The position numbers and the translations under genes were made by a program. A stretch of DNA of 64,000 nt from Spirosoma oryzicola (lineage in GTDB: Bacteria; Bacteroidota; Bacteroidia; Cytophagales; Spirosomataceae): the NCBI RefSeq assembly GCF_021233055.1, contig NZ_CP089538.1, positions 4,604,501-4,668,500 on the forward strand, read 5' to 3'. The notes below the pieces were generated by a model. That model was given only the letters and a program-made list of their open reading frames with translations, was not told the DNA's origin and made no database searches. Of the stretch, positions 9,975-17,438 are shown piece by piece. Every line of letters starts with the position of its first letter. Position 1 is the stretch's first letter.

Positions 9975-12266
9975 ATGATAAAAAAATATATTTGTTTGCT
10001 TTTGGGGGTATCGCTGGCAACTACCGCCTACCCACAATCCAAAACGCAGTCAACCGACAGGGTTGAGCTGGTCAATCCAATCATTGGCACCGATTCGAAG
10101 CCGAGCCTGTCGAACGGCAATACCTATCCGGCGATTGCACTCCCCTGGGGTATGAATTTCTGGATGCCCCAGACGGGCAAAATGGGCGACGGTTGGGCGT
10201 ATACCTATGCCGCTGACAAGATCCGGGGCTTTAAGCAAACGCACCAGCCCTCCCCCTGGATGAACGATTACGGCCAGTTTTCCATCATGCCCGTTACGGG
10301 TAAGTTACGGGTCGATCAGGACGAACGCGCCAGCTGGTATTCGCACAAAGCCGAAGTTGCTAAACCTTACTACTACAGCGTATACCTGGCTGATCACGAC
10401 GTAACGACCGAGATAGCGCCTACCGAACGAGCCGCCAGCTTTCGCTTTACGTTCCCCAAAACCGATAGCTCATTCGTCGTCATCGACGCGTTCGACAAGG
10501 GCTCGTACATCAAGGTATTGCCGAAAGAGCGAAAGATCATCGGTTACACGACCCGGAACAGCGGTGGCGTACCCAAAAATTTCAAGAACTACTTCGTCAT
10601 CTATTTTGACAAACCGTTCAGTTCAGTCCAAACCTGGCGCGACAAACGGATCGTCAATGACTCACTGGAATTAACGGCCAACCACGCGGGTGCTGCTATC
10701 GGTTTCAAAACCGCCAAAGGCGAACAGGTTCAGGCGCGTATTGCGTCGTCGTTTATCAGTTTCGAACAGGCCGAGCTGAATCTGAAAGAAATCGGTACCG
10801 ATTCGTTTGATGCCGTCAAGCAAAAAGCCAAAGCGGCCTGGAATAAAGAGCTAAGCCGGATTCAGGTCGAAGGCGGATCACTCGCCCAGCAGCAAACCTT
10901 TTACTCCTGTCTGTATCGTTCGCTGCTGTTTCCCCGCAAGTTTTTCGAGTTCGACGCCAACAAAAAAGTCGTTCACTACAGCCCCTACAATGGTCAGGTA
11001 TTACCAGGGTATATGTTTACCGACACGGGTTTCTGGGATACGTTCCGGTCGCTGTTCCCGTTCCTGAACCTGATGTACCCGTCGCTGAACGCACAGATGC
11101 AGGAAGGACTAGCGAATGCGTACAAAGAAGGCGGCTGGCTGCCTGAGTGGGCCAGTCCGGGTCTGCGGAGCGTTATGGTAGGGTCCAATTCGGCGTCGGT
11201 CATCGCTGATGCGTATTTGAAAGGTGGTCGCGGTTACGACATCAATACGCTTTACGAAGCAGTCTTGAAAAACTCGGAAAATGAAGGGCCGATGGATGCC
11301 GTTGGCCGTCGCGGTGTGCAGTACTACAACAAGTTAGGCTACGTACCCTATGACGTAAAGATCAACGAGAATGCCGCCCGTACCCTGGAATACGCTTACG
11401 ACGATTTCGCGATTTACCAGCTGGCAAAGGCCCTGAAACGCCCTCAGGCCGAAATCGACCGCTTCGCTAAACGTTGCCAGAACTACCGCAACCTCTTCGA
11501 CAAACAAAGCGGATGGATGCGCGGTAAAAACGAGGACGGTTCGTTCCAGTCGCCTTTTAACCCGTTCAAATGGGGCGATGCGTTTACGGAAGGCAACAGC
11601 TGGCACTACACCTGGTCGGTTTTTCACGACGTACAAGGCTTGATCAACCTGATGGGTGGTCAGCAGAAATTTGTTGCTAAGCTCGATTCGGTCTTCACAA
11701 CACCACCCGTGTACGATGAAAGCTACTACCGGAGTGTTATTCACGAAATTCGGGAAATGCAGATTGCCAACATGGGTCAGTATGCGCACGGTAACCAACC
11801 AATTCAGCACATGATTTACCTGTACAACTACGCAGGCGAACCCTGGAAAGCACAGTACTGGCTGCGTGAAGTCATGAACCGTCTGTATCTACCAACCCCC
11901 GATGGCTACTGTGGCGATGAAGACAACGGACAGACATCGGCCTGGTACGTCTTTACAGCAATGGGTTTCTACCCTGTTTGTCCCGCAACTGATCAGTACG
12001 TTATTGGCGCTCCTTTGTTCAAGAAGGTTACCGCAACGCTGGAAAACGGCAAAAAGGTCGTCATCAACGCTCCGGCAAACAGCGACTCGAACCGCTATAT
12101 CAACGCACTGCGGTTGAATGGCAAGTCGTACGACAAAAACTGGCTGAGCCATCAGGGATTGCTTCAGGGAGCCACTATCGATGTTGATATGTCAGCGACG
12201 CCTAACAAACAGCGCGGAACGCAGGCAGTTGCTTTTCCTTTTTCCATCTCGGCCAAACAAGACTAA
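9975..12266 (+). CDS. Exported GH92 alpha-mannosidase
   Basis: A 763-residue exported glycoside hydrolase with a signal peptide (MIKKYICLLLGVSLATTAYPQ), of normal length for family GH92. Family landmarks are the N-terminal VNPIIGTDSKPSLSNGNTYP, TGFWDTFRSLFPFLN in the centre, GNSWHYTWSVFHDVQG, and the C-terminal HGNQPIQHMIYLYNYAGEPW and YCGDEDNGQTSAWYVFTAMG. GH92 enzymes are calcium-dependent, inverting exo-alpha-mannosidases (alpha-1,2, -1,3 or -1,4/-1,6 depending on member) acting on yeast mannan or N-glycans. The linkage cannot be read from sequence. It is the last gene of the sigma/FecR/SusC/SusD locus, from which the mannoside specificity of the locus is inferred. Confidence 0.95.
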   Translation: MIKKYICLLLGVSLATTAYPQSKTQSTDRVELVNPIIGTDSKPSLSNGNTYPAIALPWGMNFWMPQTGKMGDGWAYTYAADKIRGFKQTHQPSPWMNDYGQFSIMPVTGKLRVDQDERASWYSHKAEVAKPYYYSVYLADHDVTTEIAPTERAASFRFTFPKTDSSFVVIDAFDKGSYIKVLPKERKIIGYTTRNSGGVPKNFKNYFVIYFDKPFSSVQTWRDKRIVNDSLELTANHAGAAIGFKTAKGEQVQARIASSFISFEQAELNLKEIGTDSFDAVKQKAKAAWNKELSRIQVEGGSLAQQQTFYSCLYRSLLFPRKFFEFDANKKVVHYSPYNGQVLPGYMFTDTGFWDTFRSLFPFLNLMYPSLNAQMQEGLANAYKEGGWLPEWASPGLRSVMVGSNSASVIADAYLKGGRGYDINTLYEAVLKNSENEGPMDAVGRRGVQYYNKLGYVPYDVKINENAARTLEYAYDDFAIYQLAKALKRPQAEIDRFAKRCQNYRNLFDKQSGWMRGKNEDGSFQSPFNPFKWGDAFTEGNSWHYTWSVFHDVQGLINLMGGQQKFVAKLDSVFTTPPVYDESYYRSVIHEIREMQIANMGQYAHGNQPIQHMIYLYNYAGEPWKAQYWLREVMNRLYLPTPDGYCGDEDNGQTSAWYVFTAMGFYPVCPATDQYVIGAPLFKKVTATLENGKKVVINAPANSDSNRYINALRLNGKSYDKNWLSHQGLLQGATIDVDMSATPNKQRGTQAVAFPFSISAKQD

Positions 12267-12273
12267 TTAACTA

Positions 12274-12316
12274 GCCGTAATCCTGAGGAGCTTGCCGCCA
12301 GGATTACGGCTTTTTT
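12274..12316 (+). terminator. Intrinsic terminator of the GH92 locus
   Basis: Perfect 12-bp stem (12274-12285 with 12299-12310), 13-base loop, then six T. It starts 7 bases after the GH92 stop codon and closes the locus. Confidence 0.9.
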
Positions 12317-12436
12317 CAACTAGATTTTAGCGAAAATACGGACCAATCATACACAGCCATCTAATAAATATTCTGAACCTAGCTACAAAACTTCCTATCA
12401 TTAGTTTACTCTAAAGACCCCGTTTTCGATTAAGCG

Positions 12437-12466
12437 TTTGTTCGTATATAGTTTCTATTATATTTG
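12437..12466 (+). promoter_or_regulatory. Bacteroidota-type promoter of the SigK/RskA operon
   Basis: TTTG at 12437-12440, an 18-base spacer, and TATATTTG (matches TAnnTTTG) at 12459-12466. This fits the -33/-7 pattern of the Bacteroidota primary sigma factor and lies 20 bases before the GTG start at 12487. Confidence 0.6.
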
Positions 12467-12486
12467 GCCTATCTAACCTTATTTGT

Positions 12487-13047
12487 GTGAAACGTCAGTC
12501 ATCTTTAGTATCGGAAAGTGTCCTGATCGACAAGCTTACAAAGCGCGATGAGCAGGCTTTCCATTGGCTGTACGATCAATACTCGCCCGCTCTCTACGGC
12601 GTCGTTCTGCGCATTGTTCGTGATGAGGAACACGCCCAGGACCTTGTGCAGGATATTTTCGTAAAAATCTGGAAAAATCTGGATGCTTACGATTCCAGTA
12701 AAGGTCGCCTGTTCACTTGGATGCTCAATGTAGCGCGTAATACAGCCATCGACGCGCTTCGTGCGAGAAAAACGCAACCTTCTCCTTCCAACGCAATCCG
12801 AACCGACGAAGAGAACGTACATATTGTTGATCGTCAGCACAACACCGAACAGCCCAATCCTGAACACATCGGAATCAAGGATGTTGTGAGTCAATTGCGG
12901 CCCGAACGCAGGCAGTTAATCGATCTGGTCTACTTTGGGGGATATACCCACGAAGAAGCCGCCGACGAACTAAATCTACCGCTTGGTACAGTGAAAACCC
13001 GTATCAGAGCTGCCCTGCAAGAACTAAAACAATTATTCAAATCATGA
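12487..13047 (+). CDS. ECF sigma factor, SigK-like
   Basis: A 186-residue ECF sigma factor starting with GTG. Region 2 is at about 15-85 (QAFHWLYDQYSPALYGVVLR; AQDLVQDIFVKIWKNL) and region 4 at about 125-180 (GYTHEEAADELNLPLGTVKT). The stop codon overlaps the start of the next gene by four bases (ATGA), so the anti-sigma factor is translationally coupled. The partner has an RskA-like C-terminal domain, which puts the pair in the SigK/RskA class, distinct from the FecI/FecR pair at 2859. In other bacteria such pairs respond to envelope or redox stress and control secreted proteins; the target here is unknown. Confidence 0.92.
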   Translation: MKRQSSLVSESVLIDKLTKRDEQAFHWLYDQYSPALYGVVLRIVRDEEHAQDLVQDIFVKIWKNLDAYDSSKGRLFTWMLNVARNTAIDALRARKTQPSPSNAIRTDEENVHIVDRQHNTEQPNPEHIGIKDVVSQLRPERRQLIDLVYFGGYTHEEAADELNLPLGTVKTRIRAALQELKQLFKS

Positions 13048-13859
13048 ACATACCGGAGTATTTAGCGTCAGGCATTCTAGAATCTTACGTTGTGGGCGCA
13101 GTAAGCGACCAGGAGCGACGTGAGGTCAATTGCTTGGCGGCTATTTACCCTGAGATTCAGCAGGAGTTGGATCTGTTGAGTCTATCCATCGAAAATTACG
13201 CTTTATTGCACAGCGTCGAGCCACCAATCGAACTCAAGTCGCGGATTATGGCTCAGCTTTCTTTCGAGAAGACCGACGATCCGATTATTCGGCCAATGCC
13301 CGTCGATTACAGTACCGACCGTCCAACGTTCAAAGCAACCTGGATCGTGGCCGCGTCGGTAGGCTTACTCCTGCTTGCTTTCTCGTTTTTCCTGCTGTCG
13401 CAGTTACGAACGACTCAGGATACACTTGCTCAACTACAATCCGCAAAAGATTCCCTTCAACAGGAAGTTGGCCAACTAAAAAATACGCAGGACTATAGCA
13501 ATCAGGCACTGGCTTTGTTCCGGCAGCCCGGCACGCGTACGCTCGAACTACGGGGCAATGAAAAAGCTCCTAACGGCGATATGCTGGTATTCTGGAACGC
13601 TAAAACCCATCAGGTAGCCGTCGAAGTCCGTTCGCTACCGCCCTTGCGTCCCGATCAGCAATACCAGCTTTGGTCGCTGGTAGGTGGGAAACCCGTTGAT
13701 GCAGGTGTGTTTAATGCGGATGGAACCAATGCGCTTCTTCAACAGCTTAATCGTCCCATTGATCGTGCTGACGCCTTTGCGGTAACGATTGAAAAACGCG
13801 GTGGTAGCCCTACCCCCACCCTGTCAACCCTGCTGGCAATGAGTCCGGTAGACGCCTGA
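13044..13859 (+). CDS. RskA-type transmembrane anti-sigma factor
   Basis: A 271-residue single-pass membrane protein. The N-terminal zinc-finger-like sigma-binding segment (about 1-75: [20 protein letters not shown]) lacks the usual CxxC and keeps only single cysteines. A membrane span follows at about 98-120 ([19 protein letters not shown]), then a short coiled coil ([20 protein letters not shown]). The periplasmic RskA C-terminal domain covers about 165-270 ([51 protein letters not shown]). It should sequester the sigma factor encoded directly upstream. Confidence 0.92.
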   Translation: MNIPEYLASGILESYVVGAVSDQERREVNCLAAIYPEIQQELDLLSLSIENYALLHSVEPPIELKSRIMAQLSFEKTDDPIIRPMPVDYSTDRPTFKATWIVAASVGLLLLAFSFFLLSQLRTTQDTLAQLQSAKDSLQQEVGQLKNTQDYSNQALALFRQPGTRTLELRGNEKAPNGDMLVFWNAKTHQVAVEVRSLPPLRPDQQYQLWSLVGGKPVDAGVFNADGTNALLQQLNRPIDRADAFAVTIEKRGGSPTPTLSTLLAMSPVDA

Positions 13860-13984
13860 ACGATAGCTCTGTCATTTTTGTTTTTATACTGAAAGCATCG
13901 AGACGTTTTCTTTATGCCGATCATTGGCGTGTCGGCTGGTCAGGTTTCGGTATCTACTTTCCTTTTTCTGGCAACTTCCAACCT

Positions 13985-14512
13985 ATGAAAAACAAGCTAA
14001 TTCTTTTAGTACCATTCTGTCTTTTAACGGGCTTCCTGTTTCTGAACGCTTCTAGTACACCATCGTTTGATCAACCAGTTAATCAGTCGAAGCGTCTGGT
14101 TGACGACAAACCACAGGCGGGAAAACGCGTTGTTAAAACGGACGCGGAATGGAAGAAGACCCTGACTCCCGATCAGTATGCGGTCCTGCGGGAGCACGGT
14201 ACAGAACGGGCTTTTACCAGCCCGCTGAATGATATCCATGATCGTGGCGTATTCTACTGCGCGGCCTGCCATAACCCGCTTTTTTCATCGACCACAAAGT
14301 TTAACTCGGGTACGGGTTGGCCGAGTTTTTATACCCCCATCGCGAAGAATGCCGTCAAAGAAAACGTGGATAAAAGCTACGGGATGGTTCGAACGGAAGT
14401 CCTCTGCAATGTCTGCGGTGGCCACCTCGGTCACGTCTTCGATGATGGTCCCAAACCAACCGGGCTCCGCTATTGCATGAACGGTGTAGCAATGACGTTC
14501 GAGAAAAAGTAA
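13985..14512 (+). CDS. msrB: Exported methionine-R-sulfoxide reductase MsrB
   Basis: A 175-residue MsrB that reduces methionine-R-sulfoxide in proteins. An N-terminal hydrophobic segment (about 4-22) predicts export or membrane anchoring, so it probably repairs envelope proteins. Visible motifs are two structural zinc CxxC pairs ([10 protein letters not shown] and [13 protein letters not shown]), [11 protein letters not shown], and the catalytic Cys164 in RYCMNGVAM. It follows the SigK/RskA pair by 125 bases in the same direction; oxidative damage repair would suit a stress-sigma regulon, but no target promoter was recognised. A strong terminator follows. Confidence 0.95.
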   Translation: MKNKLILLVPFCLLTGFLFLNASSTPSFDQPVNQSKRLVDDKPQAGKRVVKTDAEWKKTLTPDQYAVLREHGTERAFTSPLNDIHDRGVFYCAACHNPLFSSTTKFNSGTGWPSFYTPIAKNAVKENVDKSYGMVRTEVLCNVCGGHLGHVFDDGPKPTGLRYCMNGVAMTFEKK

Positions 14513-14528
14513 AAGCAGCTTTATTTTG

Positions 14529-14586
14529 AAAAGGAGACAAGAAAGCAAAGACCTTTTTATAGCGTTGCTTTCTTGTCTCCTTTTTT
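14529..14586 (+). terminator. Intrinsic terminator after msrB
   Basis: Perfect 20-bp stem (14529-14548 with 14565-14584) with a 16-base loop; the right arm runs into six T. The left arm begins with four A, so it can also work on the minus strand. Confidence 0.88.
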
Positions 14587-14664
14587 CTTAAAGAGAAACC
14601 CTCATTATTAACCGAGTTGTAGCAACAGCCGGATTCCTGTATATCACATCGGCTGAAAATCCGT

Positions 14665-14672
14665 TATATTTG
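14665..14672 (+). promoter_or_regulatory. Candidate -7 box for the PBP1 gene
   Basis: TATATTTG matches TAnnTTTG about 120 bases before the PBP start. No clear TTG/TTTG box at the -33 distance was seen, so this is a weak call. Confidence 0.35.
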
Positions 14673-14793
14673 AAGCTCGGCGATGATTCGACGTACGCAA
14701 CGCTAGTAGGGCAAATTGACTAAGTAGCACCAATGCGGAGCGTTCATCGTAACAATTTCATCCCATAACCGAGAACTTACCGAATTAAAACGC

Positions 14794-17385
14794 ATGAGTG
14801 AAAATAGGGAGCGATTCCGCGCTGTCCGGCACGCGTTTGGAGCGTTTCGGCGACGAATTCGACACCGCCGGTCGCAACTTGGCGATGTTAGACGCGGGGT
14901 CGGTCAACGTATCTACCGGCAAACGGCACGCATCGCCGGTGAAGAGCGAGTCAGTTCGTGGGTCACAACGTATCGCAGCTATCGTGGCCGTCTACGCTCA
15001 TTTGTTCACCAATACATCGACCCTGACGCCTGGTACTACCCCTACCTTAAATTTGGGGTAAAGGGTAGCTTGATTACTGCACTGGCACTGGGTTTTTACG
15101 TGTTCATTCTCAATTACAATTTCCTGTACCTGACCGGCGAAATACCCAGCGTAGAGGAATTGAAAAACCCCAAGCTGAACCAATCGTCGGAGATCTACTC
15201 GCAGGATGGGGTGATGATCGGCAAGTTCTACGCCGAAAACCGGACACCGATCAAGTTTGAAAACATTCCAAAGCCACTGATTAACGCGCTCATCGCCACC
15301 GAAGATGCGCGGTTCTACGATCACGGTGGCGTCGATCCGCGCGCCATTGGTCGGGCAATGATCAGCTTCGGACGTGAAGGGGGCGGTTCGACTATTACGC
15401 AGCAATTAGCCAAAAACCTGTTCAAGACGCGCCGTAAATCGAACTCGGGCCTGCTGACCCGCATTCCGTTTATTCGAAAAGTCATTTATAAGTCGAAGGA
15501 ATGGCTGATGGCGCTGAAGCTGGAGCGTAATTTTTCGAAAGAAGAGATTATCACGTACTATTTCAACACCGTCGATTTTGGGAGCAACGCGTTTGGTTTA
15601 AAAACAGCGGCCCGCACCTTCTTCAACAAAGCGCCCGATAGCCTGAATGTACAGGAAGGAGCGGTACTTGTTGGCTTGCAGAAAGCGACAACGAGTTATA
15701 ATCCACTCAAAAATCCCAAGCGTTCCAAAGAGCGCCGAAACGTGGTGTTGGGACAGATGGCGAAGTACAAGTACCTGACCAACGTTCAGGCTGATTCGAT
15801 CAGCGCGCTTCCTCTCGTAACGGATTTCACTCCGGAGAACCCTTACTCAGGCCCCGCCAGCTATCTTAAAAATGCGGTGCAGGATTATGTAAAACGGTGG
15901 GGGGAAGAAAACGGCTACGATTTGTACACCGATGGTTTACGGATCGTCACTACGGTTGATTCCCGGATGCAGAAATACGCCGAAGAAGCGACCGACGAGA
16001 AAATGAAGCAGTTGCAGCGGACGTTCGACAACCACTGGCGCGGACGCAATCCCTGGACCGACGAGGATGGCAATGAACTGCCGGGATTCATTGATTCGGT
16101 AGCCAGACGCACCGAACGCTACAAAACCTTGAGCCGTCGCTTTTTGCCCCTGTACCCCGACTCGATCATGTACTATATGAAAAATAAGAAGTACAAGATG
16201 CGGGTATTCAGCTGGACCAGCAAGCGCGGCTACGATTCTACCGAAATGACGCCCTACGACTCCATTGCTTATTACAAGCATTTTTTGCAGTCGGGCATGG
16301 TGGCGATGGACCCGCATACGGGTTACATCCGGGCCTGGGTCGGCGGTCTGGATTACGATTATTTCAAATACGATCACGTCAAACAGGGCAAGCGACAGCC
16401 CGGTTCTACGTTTAAACCGTTCGTATACACCGCTGCTATCGACGATACGTTGGTCAACCTCAGCCCCTGCGACCGGGTTCAGGATCGACCGTTTCGGAAA
16501 GAGTTTATTAATGCGGAGGGTAAAGAAGACGTATGGGAGCCACGCAACTCAACGGGTTATTATACGTATTCGAACATGACCCTGCGCCGGGCGCTGGCTC
16601 GTTCGGTGAACTCGATCACGGCTCAATTAACAGACCGCGTCACACCGGAACGCGTGGCGGAATACGCACACCGAATGGGTATTAAAAGCCGGCTGGATGC
16701 GGTACCTTCCATTGGCCTGGGCTCGTCGGATGTATCGCTCTACGAGCTTGTCGGCGCTTACTGTACCTTTGTCAATGATGGCCAATCGATTGAACCCATG
16801 ATTGTGCAGCGCATCGAAGACCGCGATGGTAATGTTATCGAAACGTTCACATCAAAACAAAAACAGGCTATCAGTCCGGAATCAGCCTTTCTGATGCGCT
16901 ACATGCTCCAGGGTGGTTTGCAGGAATCGGGCGGTACATCGCAGAACCTGTGGTCATTCGATCTGTTTAAAAACCGCAATGAAATCGGAGCCAAAACCGG
17001 CACAACCTCCAATAACTCCGACGGCTGGTTTGTTGCGGTATCCGATAAACTGGTCGTTGGCGCCTGGGTTGGTGGCGACGACCGGAGTATACACTTCCGC
17101 TCTACCGACCTCGGCGAAGGGGCAAAGACCGCCTTACCACTGGTAGGCGAGTTTTTAGAGAAAGTATACGCCGATCCGAAGTTCAAAAACCTACAGGGCC
17201 CACTGGCAAAGCCATCTTTCTCGGTTGCGAAGAACTATCTGAACTGCGGTCCTTCGGGTGATGAAGAAAGTACCGAAGAGTCTGATTCAACGGATACGGG
17301 CGAAGTCGGTGATTCAACCTTTGTTCCAACGGTTCCGGCCCCTGATGCAACGGCTCCTCCCGATACAACGGGCAGGTCATTGTAA
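14794..17385 (+). CDS. Class A penicillin-binding protein (glycosyltransferase/transpeptidase)
   Basis: An 863-residue bifunctional peptidoglycan synthase of the PBP1a type. The cytoplasmic N-terminus (about 1-85) is very arginine-rich, with about 20 Arg and no Lys in the first 70 residues. A single membrane span lies at about 88-110. The GT51 glycosyltransferase domain covers about 130-320, with catalytic Glu170 in ATEDARFYDHGG and the GGSTITQQLAKNLF motif. The transpeptidase domain covers about 400-800: active Ser538 in GSTFKPF, SVN in ARSVNSITAQ, and KTGTT in GAKTGTTSNNSDGWF. The C-terminal 40 residues are Ser/Thr/Glu/Pro-rich. It polymerises glycan strands and cross-links stem peptides at the periplasmic face. 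Confidence 0.96.
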   Translation: MSENRERFRAVRHAFGAFRRRIRHRRSQLGDVRRGVGQRIYRQTARIAGEERVSSWVTTYRSYRGRLRSFVHQYIDPDAWYYPYLKFGVKGSLITALALGFYVFILNYNFLYLTGEIPSVEELKNPKLNQSSEIYSQDGVMIGKFYAENRTPIKFENIPKPLINALIATEDARFYDHGGVDPRAIGRAMISFGREGGGSTITQQLAKNLFKTRRKSNSGLLTRIPFIRKVIYKSKEWLMALKLERNFSKEEIITYYFNTVDFGSNAFGLKTAARTFFNKAPDSLNVQEGAVLVGLQKATTSYNPLKNPKRSKERRNVVLGQMAKYKYLTNVQADSISALPLVTDFTPENPYSGPASYLKNAVQDYVKRWGEENGYDLYTDGLRIVTTVDSRMQKYAEEATDEKMKQLQRTFDNHWRGRNPWTDEDGNELPGFIDSVARRTERYKTLSRRFLPLYPDSIMYYMKNKKYKMRVFSWTSKRGYDSTEMTPYDSIAYYKHFLQSGMVAMDPHTGYIRAWVGGLDYDYFKYDHVKQGKRQPGSTFKPFVYTAAIDDTLVNLSPCDRVQDRPFRKEFINAEGKEDVWEPRNSTGYYTYSNMTLRRALARSVNSITAQLTDRVTPERVAEYAHRMGIKSRLDAVPSIGLGSSDVSLYELVGAYCTFVNDGQSIEPMIVQRIEDRDGNVIETFTSKQKQAISPESAFLMRYMLQGGLQESGGTSQNLWSFDLFKNRNEIGAKTGTTSNNSDGWFVAVSDKLVVGAWVGGDDRSIHFRSTDLGEGAKTALPLVGEFLEKVYADPKFKNLQGPLAKPSFSVAKNYLNCGPSGDEESTEESDSTDTGEVGDSTFVPTVPAPDATAPPDTTGRSL

Positions 17386-17389
17386 TCAT

Positions 17390-17437
17390 ACGGTACTAAA
17401 AAAGGCAAGAATCGATTCTTGCCTTTTTTAGTACCGT
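17390..17437. terminator. Perfect 48-base palindrome, bidirectional terminator
   Basis: Two 24-base arms (17390-17413 and 17414-17437) are exact reverse complements with no unpaired centre. Each arm holds a run of six A or six T, so each strand presents a GC-containing inner hairpin followed by a U-run. It sits exactly between the stop codons of the convergent PBP and TonB-receptor genes. Confidence 0.9.
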
Positions 17438-17438
17438 A

